Shown piece by piece: positions 18,726 to 30,317 of a stretch of 64,000 nt of DNA. A program made the position numbers and the translations under genes. How positions within the stretch are numbered: position 1 is the first letter of the stretch; every line of letters begins with the position of its first letter. Origin of the DNA: Metabacillus sp. FJAT-52054 (lineage in GTDB: Bacteria > Bacillota > Bacilli > Bacillales > Bacillaceae); the NCBI RefSeq assembly GCF_037201815.1, contig NZ_CP147407.1, forward strand, positions 3,108,723-3,172,722. The letters run 5' to 3'. The notes below the pieces were generated by a model. It saw nothing but the letters and a program-made list of their open reading frames with translations, did not search any database and was not told the DNA's origin.

Positions 18726-19469
18726 ATGCTAACCGATCACCAGCTGAATGCCTTCCGGGAACAACTTCAGACTGCGAAAACAGAGCTTGAACAAAGATTC
18801 GGCGAGAACGGTCACTTTGGCCTTGAAAGCGGACATCCGCATGACACAGTGGGTGAACTATCCAGCTATGATAATCACCCTGGAGACGAAGGAACTGAGC
18901 TGTATGAGCGTGAGAAAGATGTTGCCTTAAATGAACATGCAGAAGAGGAATTGAGTGACATTAACCGGGCGTTAATGGCGATTGAAAAAGGGACTTACGG
19001 AAAATGTGAAATATGCGGCACAGATATTCCAGCTGAACGATTAGAAGCAATCCCATCTGCCACTACATGCAAAGAGCACTCGCCCAACCAGTCCATATCC
19101 TCAGATCGTCCCATTGAGGAAGAAGTACTGTCTCCTCCATTTGGAAGATTCACTTCTGACGATAAAGATTCAGTCGCATTTGACGCAGAGGATGCGTATC
19201 AGGAAACAGCAAGCTTTGGGTCGTCGGAATCTCCTTCAGATTTTGAATATCCAATGGAGGATTATGAGGATGCATACATTGAATCGGACGAGCGCATAGG
19301 TTATGTAGAGGATTACGAAAATTTTGCCGGAACGGATATCGAAGGCAAAAACGTGACCATCTATCCAAATGATGAACATGAAAAATATGAGGACGCCCTT
19401 GACGAAGAAGGCATCATGACTTCCTTTGGAGATCTTCCTGCATCTGAAAAAGAACGATATACCGATTGA
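18726..19469 (+). CDS. yteA: DksA/TraR-type zinc-finger protein YteA
   Basis: A 247-residue protein starting MLTDHQLNAFREQLQ. ATG 18726 is chosen because GGAGGGAG lies eight bases upstream. An N-terminal coiled coil with several acidic HDN motifs (about 1-85) is followed by a DksA-like finger CEIC...TTCKEH (C94, C97, C115, H118). The last ligand is thus His rather than Cys. The C-terminal 120 residues are very acidic and low in complexity. The family binds RNA polymerase or is made under general stress, and its exact role is unknown. It lies beside menA, as in B. subtilis. Confidence 0.88.
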   Translation: MLTDHQLNAFREQLQTAKTELEQRFGENGHFGLESGHPHDTVGELSSYDNHPGDEGTELYEREKDVALNEHAEEELSDINRALMAIEKGTYGKCEICGTDIPAERLEAIPSATTCKEHSPNQSISSDRPIEEEVLSPPFGRFTSDDKDSVAFDAEDAYQETASFGSSESPSDFEYPMEDYEDAYIESDERIGYVEDYENFAGTDIEGKNVTIYPNDEHEKYEDALDEEGIMTSFGDLPASEKERYTD

Positions 19470-19842
19470 CACCCGGGTCTCGTTTCCTGCGAAGGATAGA
19501 GGAGCTAAAAGGCTCCCCTGAGAATAATGCAGAAACCCGGAAGCGCTCCGGGTTTTGTTTTTCGTTTCTGATGAATGAATTTTTCTGTTTACTTAACCAT
19601 AATGGATTAAGCTGATGGAGCGGAAATCAGCCTAAGCCAATCCCATGTGAAAGGTGCTTTGAGTCCTTATTTTCCGGACACCGCCCATTTTCTAAGCCTA
19701 TCCACAGGTTTTAAACCGCTAGCATAAGTGAATAGAAAGAAATACAGCGGTTTTCAACGAGGTCCGCCTTTAAGCATTTACCATAGATCCTGAGTTGAAG
19801 CGGGGGTTTGGTAAATGATCAGTTAAACGAGGAGGAGCATCC
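19470..19842. other. Intergenic region after yteA
   Basis: This 373-bp stretch holds the yteA terminator (19532-19563). It also has an 8-bp inverted repeat AAACCGCT/AGCGGTTT (about 19706 and 19743) of unknown meaning. The ribosome site GAGGAGGAG of the next gene is at the end. No gene was seen. Confidence 0.5.
19532..19563 (+). terminator. Terminator of yteA
   Basis: AAACCCGG and CCGGGTTT arms around AAGCGCT, then a T-rich tail. Confidence 0.85.
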
Positions 19843-20307
19843 ATGGTACGATCCATACTTATTTTTGTTATTACATATGCCTTATTTTTAATAAGCGGAT
19901 TTTTGTTTCAAATTGATCAAAGCTGGTATGATGCGCTGAATAAACCTGCTTGGACACCTGCCGGAGGTACAATCGGAATGATTTGGTCAATTCTTTTCGC
20001 TTGTATTGCGGCTTCAATTACCATCATTGATCGAAAAGCAGGGGGACTTAACAACCTTAAGCCTGCATTTTGGATCATACTAATTGTGAATTATCTTTCT
20101 AATCAATTGTTCAGCTTTTTCCAGTTCAGTCAAAAAAACCTTGGTCTTGCAACGATTGACTGCGCCATTGTTGCCATTTCTGCAATCATTTTAACTGTCT
20201 TTGCGTTAAATATTCGAAAAATAGCGGGTATTCTGCTTGTTCCATATGTGCTGTGGACTTCATTTGCCACCTTCTTATCGTTTATGTTTTACTCGATGAA
20301 TTTATAA
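19843..20307 (+). CDS. ytaB: TspO/MBR family protein (YtaB)
   Basis: A 154-residue membrane protein with five predicted helices. TspO marks are WYDALNKPAWTPAGG in the first loop (about 29-43) and the helix-3 stretch NYLSNQLFSFFQFSQ. TspO proteins bind porphyrins such as protoporphyrin IX and link to stress and tetrapyrrole handling, but the job in Bacillus is not settled. It lies between yteA and the glycogen genes, as ytaB does in B. subtilis. Confidence 0.9.
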   Translation: MVRSILIFVITYALFLISGFLFQIDQSWYDALNKPAWTPAGGTIGMIWSILFACIAASITIIDRKAGGLNNLKPAFWIILIVNYLSNQLFSFFQFSQKNLGLATIDCAIVAISAIILTVFALNIRKIAGILLVPYVLWTSFATFLSFMFYSMNL

Positions 20308-20311
20308 ACAC

Positions 20312-20345
20312 AAAGAGCCTTGCCGCCGGACAAGGCTCTCTTGAT
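20312..20345. terminator. Bidirectional terminator, ytaB / M23 peptidase
   Basis: AGAGCCTTG (20314-20322) and CAAGGCTCT (20331-20339) between convergent genes. The T tails are weak on both sides. Confidence 0.65.
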
Positions 20346-21178
20346 TAATTAGCTTCCCACTGAGTTAAATATGGATAAGGATTAACGGCTTTAAAGCTCG
20401 AGTCATACAAACCGAAATGCAAATGGGAGACAAATTTTCCTGTAGTGCCCTCAGGACCATACCCGCTGCTTCCTACATACCCGATTAATTGCCCTTTTTT
20501 AATATCCGTTCCTGGATCGATTCCATCTGCATATTTAGAAAGATGAGCATAATAAACGTTGTAGCCATCCGGTGTATTGACTGTCAATCTCCATCCGCCA
20601 AGTTCATTCCATCCTTTTCGTGAAACGCTTCCGTCAGCAGCGGCATACACTGGGGTGCCTTCATTAGCCATGATATCTGTACCCTCATGAACCCTTGCCC
20701 CGCCATACTCTCTTGATTTTCCCCATGTATCTACAAATGGATCATACGTACCTTCATTTAGAGGAAACTGCCCGCTGTCCAGAGAGGATAAATTCTGATC
20801 TGCATTCACTTCAAGCTCTTGTCCAGCATAGATAGAGTCGGATTGGAGGCTGTTTAAGCTTTTAAGCTCAGCTACACTCATTTTGTACTTTAAAGCTATA
20901 CCGCTCAGAGTTTCTCCGCTTTCGACTGTATGTATGGATGCTCCCTTTACTTCAGTAATTCTATCGCCGATTTTTAGTGATTGTCCTGGAAAAACAAGAT
21001 CGCCTTCCAAACCATTTACCTGCATCATTTGAGTAACTGTCATATTGTGGCTGTTCGCAAGTTCTGAAAGAGTATCGCCCTTTTGTACGGTCACTGTTTC
21101 CTCTGCAGCTGCAGGGATTGTGATAGACGCAGCTGAAAACGCTGCAGCCAGAATAACTGGCATATACGTATGTTTCAT
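20345..21178 (-). CDS. Secreted LysM / M23 peptidoglycan hydrolase
   Basis: A 277-residue exported cell-wall enzyme. Order: signal peptide (1-25, cleaved near AAAEE), LysM domain 1 (about 27-70), LysM domain 2 (about 82-124), a linker, then a lysostaphin-like M23 domain (about 155-270). The zinc ligands are complete: H164 and D168 in HEGTD, H212 in YAHLS, and H252/H254 in SHLHFG. M23 enzymes usually cut peptide bridges of peptidoglycan, and the LysM domains hold the protein on the wall. The start follows GAGGAGGAATGCGGCAAC. Its 5' leader looks structured. Confidence 0.9.
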   Translation of the reverse strand: MKHTYMPVILAAAFSAASITIPAAAEETVTVQKGDTLSELANSHNMTVTQMMQVNGLEGDLVFPGQSLKIGDRITEVKGASIHTVESGETLSGIALKYKMSVAELKSLNSLQSDSIYAGQELEVNADQNLSSLDSGQFPLNEGTYDPFVDTWGKSREYGGARVHEGTDIMANEGTPVYAAADGSVSRKGWNELGGWRLTVNTPDGYNVYYAHLSKYADGIDPGTDIKKGQLIGYVGSSGYGPEGTTGKFVSHLHFGLYDSSFKAVNPYPYLTQWEAN

Positions 21179-21414
21179 GTTGCCGCATTCCTCCTCTTTA
21201 TAGTTGGGTAGTCACCTATCCCATGAGAGGATTCGAACTGCCCCAGCTCTTTACTTCGCAGTTAGAAAAAACCAAACGGATTGTCCTATAAAAAAGAGAT
21301 TTTTTACAAAAACAGGTACGTTTAGACTCTTCCTGGATTTTCACCCAATTCCCTATGGCTCCATTTCTCACGAGCATGCATATGTTAGAAGCAAAAGGCA
21401 CGGGAGGAAATCGA

Positions 21415-22140
21415 ATGGATGATCTAAATAAGCCTGACAGAAAGACTGCTGTCCTGCTTGCAGACTGCTGCCTCCTTGCTTATGATGGGGCACAGAATGG
21501 CGGGGAATTTAAAGCCCCTGAAGGCTTTGTCAATGTGGTCTCATTAAGAGGGAATATACTTGGTCAAAACAAGTGGTTTGGATTTATTATTGAATCGGAC
21601 CGGCACATCATCGTTGCCTTTAGGGGAAGCCAGTCAGAACCTGATTGGGCTGCTACAGGGGATATTGAGCAGGTTCCTTATCCATATACATCCGCCGGCC
21701 TGGTTCACGATGGCTTTCTTGGAATCTATCAATCTTTTCGAACAGATTTATACAGAATCATCAGAAACCGCTCTTCCCGAAAAAAACTATACTTCACAGG
21801 ACACAGTCTCGGGGCCGGCATTGCAACCCTTGCTTCTTTGGACGCTTCAAAAAATACTGGGAACTCCAATATATATATGTATAATTTCGGCAGCCCTAAA
21901 ACAGGAAACAGACGATTCGTCTCTGCTTATAGTAAATCTGGCATCCGCTATTGCAGGTTTGTAAACAAAGAGGATCTTGTCCCCCTTCTGCCGCCAAGTA
22001 AAATAACAGATTACAGTCTGGGCAAAAACTATTACTACGCCCATCTTCCAAATCAATGCTTATTTTCTCTTCAAACCGGAACCATTGCCGGAAACCATAG
22101 TATGGAAACATACTATAAAGCTGCGGAGAAACTTCCATAA
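21415..22140 (+). CDS. Class 3 lipase family protein
   Basis: A 241-residue alpha/beta-hydrolase of the fungal-lipase-like class 3. ATG 21415 follows GGGAGGAAA. Start codons further upstream have no ribosome site. The nucleophile elbow is GHSLG with Ser131. VAFRGSQSEPDW gives the oxyanion region. The likely Asp is in NKEDLVPLLPP and the His in GNHSMETYY. There is no signal peptide, so it is probably cytoplasmic. The true substrate is unknown. Confidence 0.88.
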   Translation: MDDLNKPDRKTAVLLADCCLLAYDGAQNGGEFKAPEGFVNVVSLRGNILGQNKWFGFIIESDRHIIVAFRGSQSEPDWAATGDIEQVPYPYTSAGLVHDGFLGIYQSFRTDLYRIIRNRSSRKKLYFTGHSLGAGIATLASLDASKNTGNSNIYMYNFGSPKTGNRRFVSAYSKSGIRYCRFVNKEDLVPLLPPSKITDYSLGKNYYYAHLPNQCLFSLQTGTIAGNHSMETYYKAAEKLP

Positions 22141-22143
22141 TCG

Positions 22144-22177
22144 AAAAGCGCCCCTCCTGTATGGGAGCGGCGCTTTT
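22144..22177. terminator. Bidirectional terminator, lipase / glgP
   Basis: AAAAGCGC...GCGCTTTT with an inner CTCC/GGAG pairing, between convergent genes. Confidence 0.85.
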
Positions 22178-22185
22178 GAGCGAAG

Positions 22186-24591
22186 TTAAATCGGCTTAAT
22201 TCTCCAAATTCCATCTGCGTACTCTTTAATGGTTCTGTCACTGGAAAATGAACCGGAATACGCAATATTTATTAAAGATTTTTCCTGCCATTCCCCTCTA
22301 TTTATGAAGGTCTGCTCTACCCTCTCCTGTGCTTCTGCATAGGATGAAAAGTCTTTCAGAACAAAATATTGATCATTATGGGCGATAAGCGAATCATAAA
22401 TCGCTTCGAATTCCCCTTCTGTTTCATGGAAGAAACCATTAATCAGCTGATCCGCTGCCTGGCGAATCCGTACATCGTGATGGTAATACTCGGTTGAACG
22501 GTATCCTCCATTTTCATAGTAGTCCAGCACTTGTTCTGCAGTAAGACCAAAGGTAAATATATTAGAAGGGCCTACTGATTCAAGAATCTCTACATTCGCT
22601 CCATCTAGAGTACCGAGGGTTAAAGCACCATTCATCATAAATTTCATATTTCCTGTACCTGAAGCCTCTTTAGAAGCAGTGGAAATTTGTTCACTTACAT
22701 CAGCCGCAGGGAAAATGGACTCTGCAAGGGAAACACGGTAATTCTCCATGAAAACCACCTTAATCATCTTGGAGACTTTAGGATCGGAATTCACCTTCTC
22801 AGCTAAGGAATTAATTAGCTTAATGACTTTTTTTGCATAATAGTAGCCTGGTGAAGCCTTTGCCCCGAAAATAAAAGTACGCGGATAGACGGAGAAGTTG
22901 GAATCTTCTCTTATCCGGTTATACAAATACATAATATGGAGCACATTAAGCAGCTGCCGTTTGTAAGCATGCAGACGCTTGACCTGCACATCGAAAATAG
23001 AGGATGGATCTACCTTCATAGAAGATTGCTCAAAAATTTTCTGCGCAAGAAGTTCCTTACGCACCTGTTTAATTTTAGCGGTTTTTTCTTTCATTCCCTC
23101 ATCATAGATAAAACGTTTCAGCTGAATTAAATATTCAGGATCCTTCACCCAGCGCTCGCCGATTGCCTCTGTGATTGTGCTTGCAAGCTCTGGATTTGCC
23201 TTCAGCAGCCATCTTCTGTGGGCAATCCCATTTGTCTTATTATTAAATTTCTCAGGCTCAAATTCATAAAACAGCTTCATTTCACGCATCTTGAGGATAT
23301 CGGAATGGATTTTTGCCACCCCATTGACACTATGGCTTCCAGCAATCGCAAGGTGAGCCATCTTAACCAATCCATGGGCAAGAATCGCCATTTGCTCGAT
23401 TCTGTTCCAGTCTCCCGGATATCTCTCCCATAAAGCTTTACAGTAGCGTTCATTAATTTCTTCCACAATTAAATAGATTCTTGGAAGAAGTGGTTTAAAC
23501 AAATAGATTGGCCATTTTTCAAGGGCTTCTGACAAGGTTGTATGATTCGTGTAGGAGATCGTTTTTGTGGTAATTTCCCAGGCTTCTTCCCATTCCATTC
23601 GTTCTTCATCCAAAAGAATTCTCATCAATTCCGGAATCGCCAATACTGGATGGGTATCATTAATATGAATGGCCACCATTTCATGAAAATTATGAAGGCT
23701 GCCATTCTTTTTACGAAAGGAGCGAATGATGCTCTGCAAGCTGGCTGATACAAGGAAATACTGCTGCTTGAGGCGTAAAATTTTTCCTTCATCATGTGTA
23801 TCATCCGGATAAAGGAATTCAGAAACGGCCTCAGTTTCCCGCTTATAGGTAAGTAAGTCTCTATTTAGAGGAGGATGATGGGCGGGCTCTGCGCTCCATA
23901 ATCGAAGCGTATTTACGGTGCTGGTTTCGTATCCAATCATAGGCATATCATAAGGCACGGCTACGACCGTTTCCGGCGAAACATGTTTGAATTCCAGTTT
24001 TCCATCCACTTCACGGCTTTCAGTTGATCCCCAAAATGCAATATCAACTGCCTGATCGGGTTTTCTGACTTCCCACACGTTTCCATGGCGCAGCCATTGT
24101 TCCGGATACTCAACCTGATAGCCATCTGCAATCTTCTGATCAAACAGTCCATGTTTATATCGGATTCCGCAGCCATGGCCTGGAAGATCAAGGGAAGCAA
24201 GTGAATCAAGGAAACAAGCAGCAAGGCGGCCAAGACCGCCATTGCCTAAACCTGCATCCGATTCGGACTCTTCAATATCCGATAAGCTGATTCCAAGCTC
24301 TTCAAGACCCTTTTCTACAACATCCCGAATACCAAGGTTCAGCAGGTTTTGCCCCATTAGTTTTCCGAGTAAAAATTCTATTGAGAAATAGTAGACCTGC
24401 TTATTGTTGGCTGAGCGGTTTTTTTCATTCGTTTCAATCCAGTTCGTGCTGATGTATTCTCTCACCATATTGCCTAAAGTATTGTATTGGTCCCTGCTGG
24501 TAGACTCTCTGAACGTCTTTCCATATGTCATTTCCAGTCTCTTAAGAAAGCTTTTCTGGAAAGATTCTTTACTTGAGAACAATACTCCCAC
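22186..24591 (-). CDS. glgP: Glycogen phosphorylase GlgP
   Basis: Removes glucose-1-phosphate from glycogen ends. It has 801 residues, the size of the B. subtilis enzyme. GT35 marks are [27 protein letters not shown] and [12 protein letters not shown]. The pyridoxal-phosphate lysine lies in [10 protein letters not shown], followed by [16 protein letters not shown]. The start overlaps glgA by 23 bp. It is the last gene of the glg operon. Confidence 0.97.
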   Translation of the reverse strand: MGVLFSSKESFQKSFLKRLEMTYGKTFRESTSRDQYNTLGNMVREYISTNWIETNEKNRSANNKQVYYFSIEFLLGKLMGQNLLNLGIRDVVEKGLEELGISLSDIEESESDAGLGNGGLGRLAACFLDSLASLDLPGHGCGIRYKHGLFDQKIADGYQVEYPEQWLRHGNVWEVRKPDQAVDIAFWGSTESREVDGKLEFKHVSPETVVAVPYDMPMIGYETSTVNTLRLWSAEPAHHPPLNRDLLTYKRETEAVSEFLYPDDTHDEGKILRLKQQYFLVSASLQSIIRSFRKKNGSLHNFHEMVAIHINDTHPVLAIPELMRILLDEERMEWEEAWEITTKTISYTNHTTLSEALEKWPIYLFKPLLPRIYLIVEEINERYCKALWERYPGDWNRIEQMAILAHGLVKMAHLAIAGSHSVNGVAKIHSDILKMREMKLFYEFEPEKFNNKTNGIAHRRWLLKANPELASTITEAIGERWVKDPEYLIQLKRFIYDEGMKEKTAKIKQVRKELLAQKIFEQSSMKVDPSSIFDVQVKRLHAYKRQLLNVLHIMYLYNRIREDSNFSVYPRTFIFGAKASPGYYYAKKVIKLINSLAEKVNSDPKVSKMIKVVFMENYRVSLAESIFPAADVSEQISTASKEASGTGNMKFMMNGALTLGTLDGANVEILESVGPSNIFTFGLTAEQVLDYYENGGYRSTEYYHHDVRIRQAADQLINGFFHETEGEFEAIYDSLIAHNDQYFVLKDFSSYAEAQERVEQTFINRGEWQEKSLINIAYSGSFSSDRTIKEYADGIWRIKPI

Positions 24592-26023
24592 TTCCCATCA
24601 AATCAGTATAAAGCTGATTGTATTTGCTGGCAGATTGAGACCAGCTGTAATCCTGGCTCATGGCGTTCTTAACAAGCTGGTTCCATAATTCTTTATCCTC
24701 TCTGTAAATAGAGAGAGCACGTCTGACTGTATGCATCATGTCATGTGCATTAAAATTTTTGAATGAAAACCCATTTCCGTCACCAGTTGCTTCATTATAG
24801 GAAAGAACGGTATCATTCAGGCCGCCGGTTTCACGAACAACAGGTATTGAGCCATATCGAAGAGCAATCAGCTGCCCTAGTCCGCACGGTTCAAATCTAG
24901 ACGGCATAAGGAACAAGTCAGATCCTGCATACACTCTGTGGGCTAATGGCTCATCAAAACCTATGTACGCTTTTACATTTTCCGGATATTTATGTTCCAT
25001 ATGGCGGAAAAAGTTTTCAAATTCGGCTTCGCCTGTTCCAAGGATGATCCATTGCGTATCGTTATCCACCATCTCTTCCATCACATGGCGGACAAGATCA
25101 AGACCCTTTTGCTTAGTCAGCCTGGTAACCATGGAAATAACCGGAACTTCAGGTCTTTCTGGAAGTCCGAACATTTTTTGCAAAGCAGCTTTATTTTCCT
25201 GTTTTTTCTCAAGGCTTGACACATCAAATGGTGTATTTAGGAACGCATCCTTTGCCGGGTTATAAATTGTGTCATCGATTCCATTCAAGATCCCGTGCAA
25301 GGAGGCACCTTTTGCCCTAAGCAATCCATCAAGACGCTCCCCGTAATAAGGAGTCTGAATTTCTTCCATATAGGTTGGGCTGACGGTCGTAATGGCTGAA
25401 GAAGAAATAATTGCCGCTTTCATGAAGTTCACGCATTGATAAAATTCGAGTTTATCAGCTGTAAAATCCTCATGTCCCAGATTCAGGAGATCATAAATGA
25501 TCTCCTGTGGGAAAACGCCTTGAAACTCAAGATTATGGATCGTAAATACGGTTTTCATTTCAGTATAAAATGGATCGGCTGCATACACTTCATTCAGGAA
25601 ATAAGCGACCATGCCTGTATGCCAATCGTGGCTATGAATAATATCAGGCTGGAAATCGATCGCTTTAATTGCTTCCAGGACGGCTCTTGAAAAGAACGAA
25701 AATCTTTCTCCATCATCGTAATGCCCATATAGAGAGTCACGTTTAAAATAATATTCGTTATCCAGAAAATAATACGTAACTCCGTCCATTTCAAATACTT
25801 CAATGCCGCAAAACTGAGATCTCCAGCCTACAGCTACCTCAATCTCTTTTACTTTTGTCATCTGCTTTCTGTATTTTTCGGGAATCTGCCCATACTTTGG
25901 CATGATGACTCTCACGTCAGATCCTAACCGGGTAAGTTCTTTTGGCAGTGCTCCAGCTACGTCTGCCAATCCGCCGGATTTAACGAAAGGCACACATTCA
26001 GATACGGCAAACAGAATTTTCAC
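24569..26023 (-). CDS. glgA: Glycogen synthase GlgA
   Basis: Transfers glucose from ADP-glucose to the growing alpha-1,4 chain. It has 484 residues in GT5. The N-terminal ADP-glucose site is [13 protein letters not shown] (residues 16-28). HSHDWHTG is near residue 130, and the C-terminal domain has [12 protein letters not shown] and the ETGGL motif. The GTG start overlaps the glgD stop (GTGA), so translation is coupled. Confidence 0.96.
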   Translation of the reverse strand: MKILFAVSECVPFVKSGGLADVAGALPKELTRLGSDVRVIMPKYGQIPEKYRKQMTKVKEIEVAVGWRSQFCGIEVFEMDGVTYYFLDNEYYFKRDSLYGHYDDGERFSFFSRAVLEAIKAIDFQPDIIHSHDWHTGMVAYFLNEVYAADPFYTEMKTVFTIHNLEFQGVFPQEIIYDLLNLGHEDFTADKLEFYQCVNFMKAAIISSSAITTVSPTYMEEIQTPYYGERLDGLLRAKGASLHGILNGIDDTIYNPAKDAFLNTPFDVSSLEKKQENKAALQKMFGLPERPEVPVISMVTRLTKQKGLDLVRHVMEEMVDNDTQWIILGTGEAEFENFFRHMEHKYPENVKAYIGFDEPLAHRVYAGSDLFLMPSRFEPCGLGQLIALRYGSIPVVRETGGLNDTVLSYNEATGDGNGFSFKNFNAHDMMHTVRRALSIYREDKELWNQLVKNAMSQDYSWSQSASKYNQLYTDLMGSGSIVLK

Positions 26024-27048
26024 GACTTAATCAGCACTCCTTGAACAGATCCTTTGCGCAGGACAATTGGATGCTCCATGGTGCCTTTCAGAACTTCGTG
26101 ATTACCGATTTTAACATCCTTATCTAATATAACGTTTTCAAGCACGCAATTTTCTCCCACAGACGATTTCTGCATAATTATCCCATTTTTTATTACCGTA
26201 TCTTTGCCAATATGAACCGCTCTGAAGATGATTGAGTTTTCTACATGCCCTTCAATACGGCATCCGTTTGCAATCATAGAGTTTCGTACATAAGAGGATT
26301 TAAGATATTTAGTAGGAGGTTCATCCTTTACTTTCGTATAAATTGGCGCAGCTTTAGGGAAAAGCTCTTTCCAAACTTCAGGCTTTAATAAATCAAGACT
26401 GTAGCGGAAATAAGATTGAATGGAATCAATCACGGAAACATACCCGTTAAATGCATATTCACAGATATTTAGCTGGGATCTGCCTTCATTGACGACTTGA
26501 TTTAATGTTGTAAAACCATTGTTATCATAGGAGGAAATTAAATCTTTAAGCAGTGAGGTTTTAAGCACGTACATTTGCAGAGAATTGCCTTCTTTAGTGA
26601 TCTCCGTTACATCGCAGCCCATTTCAATATGATGCTTAAGGACTTTGCAGAAATCAATGTTGCAAACGGTATGGCTGTTTGTAATAACCGTATATTCCTG
26701 ACGGCTTCTTTTAAAGTAATCGAAATGGTCTTTGAACTGGCGGAACGATCCAAATTCATCGTATTCATCATGCAAATGCGGAGAAGGGAAAAAGAACAGC
26801 CCGTCGCGCTTTCTGTTTAAATCCCACTCTTTTCCTGATCCAAGGTGATCCATTAAAGAACGGTATTGGTATTTAGGGAATATAGCGACGCTGTCTACTC
26901 CTGAATTAACCAAATTAGAAAGGACAAAATCTATTAATCTATATCTTCCTCCAAAGGGAATAGCAGCCATTGAACGATTTTGTATTAAATCATCAATATT
27001 CTGGCTATGCGCTGTTGCATCAATAATTCCAAGCATGCTCATGTTCAT
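26020..27048 (-). CDS. glgD: Glucose-1-phosphate adenylyltransferase, GlgD subunit
   Basis: A GlgC paralogue that forms the regulatory half of a mixed ADP-glucose pyrophosphorylase in Bacillus. It has 342 residues from ATG 27048, behind AGAGGTGG. The upstream TTG at 27072 contains that ribosome site and is rejected. The catalytic GGKGSRL loop of GlgC is missing and replaced by [16 protein letters not shown], as expected for Glg[16 protein letters not shown] and the C-terminal left-handed beta helix are kept. Confidence 0.95.
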   Translation of the reverse strand: MNMSMLGIIDATAHSQNIDDLIQNRSMAAIPFGGRYRLIDFVLSNLVNSGVDSVAIFPKYQYRSLMDHLGSGKEWDLNRKRDGLFFFPSPHLHDEYDEFGSFRQFKDHFDYFKRSRQEYTVITNSHTVCNIDFCKVLKHHIEMGCDVTEITKEGNSLQMYVLKTSLLKDLISSYDNNGFTTLNQVVNEGRSQLNICEYAFNGYVSVIDSIQSYFRYSLDLLKPEVWKELFPKAAPIYTKVKDEPPTKYLKSSYVRNSMIANGCRIEGHVENSIIFRAVHIGKDTVIKNGIIMQKSSVGENCVLENVILDKDVKIGNHEVLKGTMEHPIVLRKGSVQGVLIKS

Positions 27049-27087
27049 GCTTTGCCACCTCTTTCGTCTCAAGTAATTTACGTTCTT

Positions 27088-28257
27088 TTATTCAGTGACT
27101 TCTGCATCGCGCGCAGCCACTTGCTGCTGTCTAATATAGTCAGGAGTAACAAGGAGGACTTCTTCTAATCCAGGGTTTGAACGGATAACCGTACCATCTT
27201 CAATAGTCATTCCGCTTGGAACAATGGCATTTTCAATATAGACGTTGTTTCCGATTACCGCATCCGGCATCACAACACACTTTTTAAGGAAGCTATCTTT
27301 GCCCACTGTTACACCCTGGAACAGGACGGAATGCTGTACGGTTCCATATACGACACAGCCCTCATTTACCAGAGAATCAGTTACTTCTGCTTCTGCAGAA
27401 ATAAATTGCGGCGGCTGGTTCGGATTGACGGAATAAATTCTCCAATCCTGACTGAACAGGTTAAGCTCAGGATCATCTTTTAATAGATCCATATTTGCTT
27501 CCCAAAGACTTTTCACAGTTCCTACGTCTTTCCAGTACCCTTTGTATGGATAAGCTACAAGCTTTTTCTTTTCTTCGATCAGGAGCGGAATAACGTCTTT
27601 TCCAAAGTCATTGCTGGAATAAGGATTACGCTCATCCATTTCCAAATATTCCTGAAGAACAGACCATTTAAAGATATAAACGCCCATTGAAGCCAGGTTA
27701 TTCTTAGGATTTTGAGGCTTTTCATCAAACTCAACGACTTCCATTTGTTCGTTCGTGTTCATAATCCCGAATCTGTTTGCTTCTTCCCATGGGACTTCAA
27801 TAACTGAAATCGATACGTCAGCGTTCCTTTCCACATGGTAGTCCAGCATCTTAGAGTAATCCATCTTATAAATGTGATCACCAGAGAGGATCAATACGTA
27901 TTCAGGGTCGTATTGCTCTAAATAGTTTAAGTTCTGATAGATGGCACTCGCTGTGCCTTTGTACCATTTTACTTCAGAGGATTCAGCATATGGTGGAAGT
28001 ACAGTTACTCCTCCATTTTTACGATCCAGATCCCATGCGCTTCCAATCCCGATATAAGAGTGAAGAACGAGCGGCTGGTACTGTGTTAGAACCCCTACAG
28101 TGTCAATCCCAGAGTTCGTGCAATTGCTCAGTGTAAAATCGATTATTCTGTATTTCCCTCCAAATGGAACGGCAGGCTTCGCCAAATTCTTAGTTAATGA
28201 ACTAAGACGGCTGCCTTTCCCCCCTGCGAGAAGCATTGCTACGCATTTCTTTTTCAT
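27088..28257 (-). CDS. glgC: Glucose-1-phosphate adenylyltransferase GlgC
   Basis: Makes ADP-glucose from glucose-1-phosphate and ATP, the first committed step to glycogen. It has 389 residues. The N-terminal nucleotide loop is [10 protein letters not shown], followed by [19 protein letters not shown]. The catalytic GDHIYKMDY is near residue 135, with VEFDEKP further on and a C-terminal left-handed beta helix. It starts inside the end of glgB (56-bp overlap), with AAGGGAG as ribosome site. Confidence 0.97.
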   Translation of the reverse strand: MKKKCVAMLLAGGKGSRLSSLTKNLAKPAVPFGGKYRIIDFTLSNCTNSGIDTVGVLTQYQPLVLHSYIGIGSAWDLDRKNGGVTVLPPYAESSEVKWYKGTASAIYQNLNYLEQYDPEYVLILSGDHIYKMDYSKMLDYHVERNADVSISVIEVPWEEANRFGIMNTNEQMEVVEFDEKPQNPKNNLASMGVYIFKWSVLQEYLEMDERNPYSSNDFGKDVIPLLIEEKKKLVAYPYKGYWKDVGTVKSLWEANMDLLKDDPELNLFSQDWRIYSVNPNQPPQFISAEAEVTDSLVNEGCVVYGTVQHSVLFQGVTVGKDSFLKKCVVMPDAVIGNNVYIENAIVPSGMTIEDGTVIRSNPGLEEVLLVTPDYIRQQQVAARDAEVTE

Positions 28258-30130
28258 TGTTGTTCTCCCTTCTCTTTTTAATTGCTCTCAACAAGCTAAA
28301 ACCAAATGGCGGGACCGTCATGCTGATGCTATACGGCTGGCCATGAAGTTCCTCTTTTTCAGCTTTCAATTCTTTGAGATTCACCTGACCCGAACCTCCG
28401 AAATGAACATCATCACTATTCAAAATCTCTACATATCTCGTGTCTGCCGGTACCCCGATTTTGTAGCCGTGGTACACATCGCTTTTGAAATTACAGACTG
28501 CAATAAGCACTTCCCCTTCTTTAGATCCTTTTCTCATGAAGGAATAAATACTTTGTTCCGCGTTGTCTGCATCAATCCATTCAAATCCTTCCGGAGAATG
28601 ATCCAATTCATAAAGAGGCTTTTGCTTTTTATAAACATTCATAAGTTCTTTAAAATAAACCCTCGTATCACGGTGAAGCTCATAATCCTCGAGGAACCAA
28701 TCAAGCTGTTCAAGATCTTTCCATTCATCAAACTGGCCGAATTCAGACCCCATGAAAAGAAGCTTTTTCCCTGGATGTACAAGCATGTACCCTAGCAGCA
28801 AGCGCAGCTGAGCAAACTTTTGCCAGTAATCACCGGGCATTTTATTGAGAAGTGATTTTTTTCCATGAACGACTTCATCATGAGAGAATGGAAGAATGAA
28901 ATTTTCATTGAAAGCATACATGAGAGAAAAAGTCATCTTATGATGAATATGCTTGCGGTCATGCTGGTCCGTCTCCATATACTCCAGCACATCATTCATC
29001 CAGCCCATATTCCACTTATAATTGAATCCCAAGCCTCCTTCCGAAACAGGGCTAGTAACCAAAGGCCAATCAGTAGAGTCTTCAGCAATCATAAGTGTAT
29101 GAGGATCATAGGCAAAAACTGTCTCATTCAGCTTTTTCAAAAAACTTACAGCGTATGGATTTTCAAACGAATCACTATTTGGCCAATAAAGCATGTTGGC
29201 TACCGCATCTACGCGGAAACCATCTATATGATATTTCTCCAGCCAAAACAGGGCATTCGAGATCAAAAAGCTATGTACTTCCGGTTTGCCCAAATCAAAA
29301 TTGGCTGTACCCCAAATTACATTTTCCCGATCATTATAGTTTGAATATTCAAATACCGGCTCCCCGTCAAACATATATAGACCATGTGCGTCCTTGCAAA
29401 AATGTCCCGGAACCCAATCCATGATTACTCCAAGGTCGTTTTGATGGCAGGCATCAATAAACTCCATAAACTCCTTTGGTGTGCCGTAACGGCTTGTGGC
29501 AGAGAAATATCCTGTTCCCTGATAGCCCCATGAGCGGTCATATGGATGTTCAATCACCGGCATGAGCTCAATATGTGTAAAACCATGATCGATTGCATAA
29601 GGTATTAACTCTTCGCTTAGTTCTTTATATGAATAAAGGCTTCCATCCTCTTTCTTCTTCCAGGAAGCTAAATTAACCTCATAAATAAAGACAGGCTTTT
29701 GATAAATGTTTTTTGTTTTTTTCTTTCGCTGCCATTTTTGATCGTTCCATTTGTACCCTTCTAAATCGGCTACAATAGAAGCTGTATTAGGTTTAAGCTC
29801 TGAATAAAAAGCAAACGGGTCAGCTTTCAGCAGCCTGGAACCATTTTTGGCAATCAGTTCGTACTTATAAACATCTCCTAGCTTCAAATCCGGAAAGAAC
29901 CCAGTCCATATCCCTTCATCGCTTACTTTCTCAAGTACGTAATCCGTGCCCTTCCACTGGTTAAAATCACCGGCAATTCTTACCTGTTTCGCATGCGGTG
30001 CCCACACAGTGAATTGAACTCCGCTTACTCCATCAATAGTCTTAAAATGAGCGCCAAATTGTTCAAAGCTCTTAAACAGGCTTCCTTCATGAAACAAATG
30101 AACCTCAAAATCTGTAGGACTTGCAATCAT
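28202..30130 (-). CDS. glgB: 1,4-alpha-Glucan branching enzyme GlgB
   Basis: Introduces alpha-1,6 branches into glycogen. It has 642 residues in GH13. The N-terminal CBM48 region ([20 protein letters not shown]) is followed by a TIM barrel with [14 protein letters not shown], the acid Glu in MIAEDST, and [10 protein letters not shown]. The first gene of the glgBCDAP operon. GGGGAGGG lies about ten bases before the ATG. In B. subtilis this operon is linked to sporulation sigmaE from established knowledge. I saw no clear sigmaE site here. Confidence 0.96.
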   Translation of the reverse strand: MIASPTDFEVHLFHEGSLFKSFEQFGAHFKTIDGVSGVQFTVWAPHAKQVRIAGDFNQWKGTDYVLEKVSDEGIWTGFFPDLKLGDVYKYELIAKNGSRLLKADPFAFYSELKPNTASIVADLEGYKWNDQKWQRKKKTKNIYQKPVFIYEVNLASWKKKEDGSLYSYKELSEELIPYAIDHGFTHIELMPVIEHPYDRSWGYQGTGYFSATSRYGTPKEFMEFIDACHQNDLGVIMDWVPGHFCKDAHGLYMFDGEPVFEYSNYNDRENVIWGTANFDLGKPEVHSFLISNALFWLEKYHIDGFRVDAVANMLYWPNSDSFENPYAVSFLKKLNETVFAYDPHTLMIAEDSTDWPLVTSPVSEGGLGFNYKWNMGWMNDVLEYMETDQHDRKHIHHKMTFSLMYAFNENFILPFSHDEVVHGKKSLLNKMPGDYWQKFAQLRLLLGYMLVHPGKKLLFMGSEFGQFDEWKDLEQLDWFLEDYELHRDTRVYFKELMNVYKKQKPLYELDHSPEGFEWIDADNAEQSIYSFMRKGSKEGEVLIAVCNFKSDVYHGYKIGVPADTRYVEILNSDDVHFGGSGQVNLKELKAEKEELHGQPYSISMTVPPFGFSLLRAIKKRRENNNEKEMRSNASRRGERQPS

Positions 30131-30226
30131 TCAGCATAAACCCTCCCCGCATTTTAGAGTGTATCTCAATCTATATACCCCTTTTACTACTTTTTAATTC
30201 TCTACTTTGAAAAAAAAATCCTTTTG

Positions 30227-30240
30227 TGCAAACGCTTTTA
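30227..30240 (-). promoter_or_regulatory. Possible CcpA (cre) site upstream of glgB
   Basis: Plus-strand TGCAAACGCTTTTA, two mismatches from the cre consensus WGWAANCGNTNWCW, about 100 bp before the glgB start. The position fits carbon control of glycogen genes. This is inference only. Confidence 0.4.
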
Positions 30241-30317
30241 TAATTAGACATAATCTAACAAATATTTATCGCAGGTGAACACAATGTTATTTTTCTAAAT
30301 AGAATTAAGAAAAGTAT

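Noticed and set aside
21225..21250. tRNA T-arm-like or ydaO riboswitch-like sequence in the M23 leader
   Set aside because: The stem around TTCGAATC does not pair as a tRNA, and the conserved ydaO core (GACAGCTAACC and partners) is missing. It is kept only as a structured-leader note.
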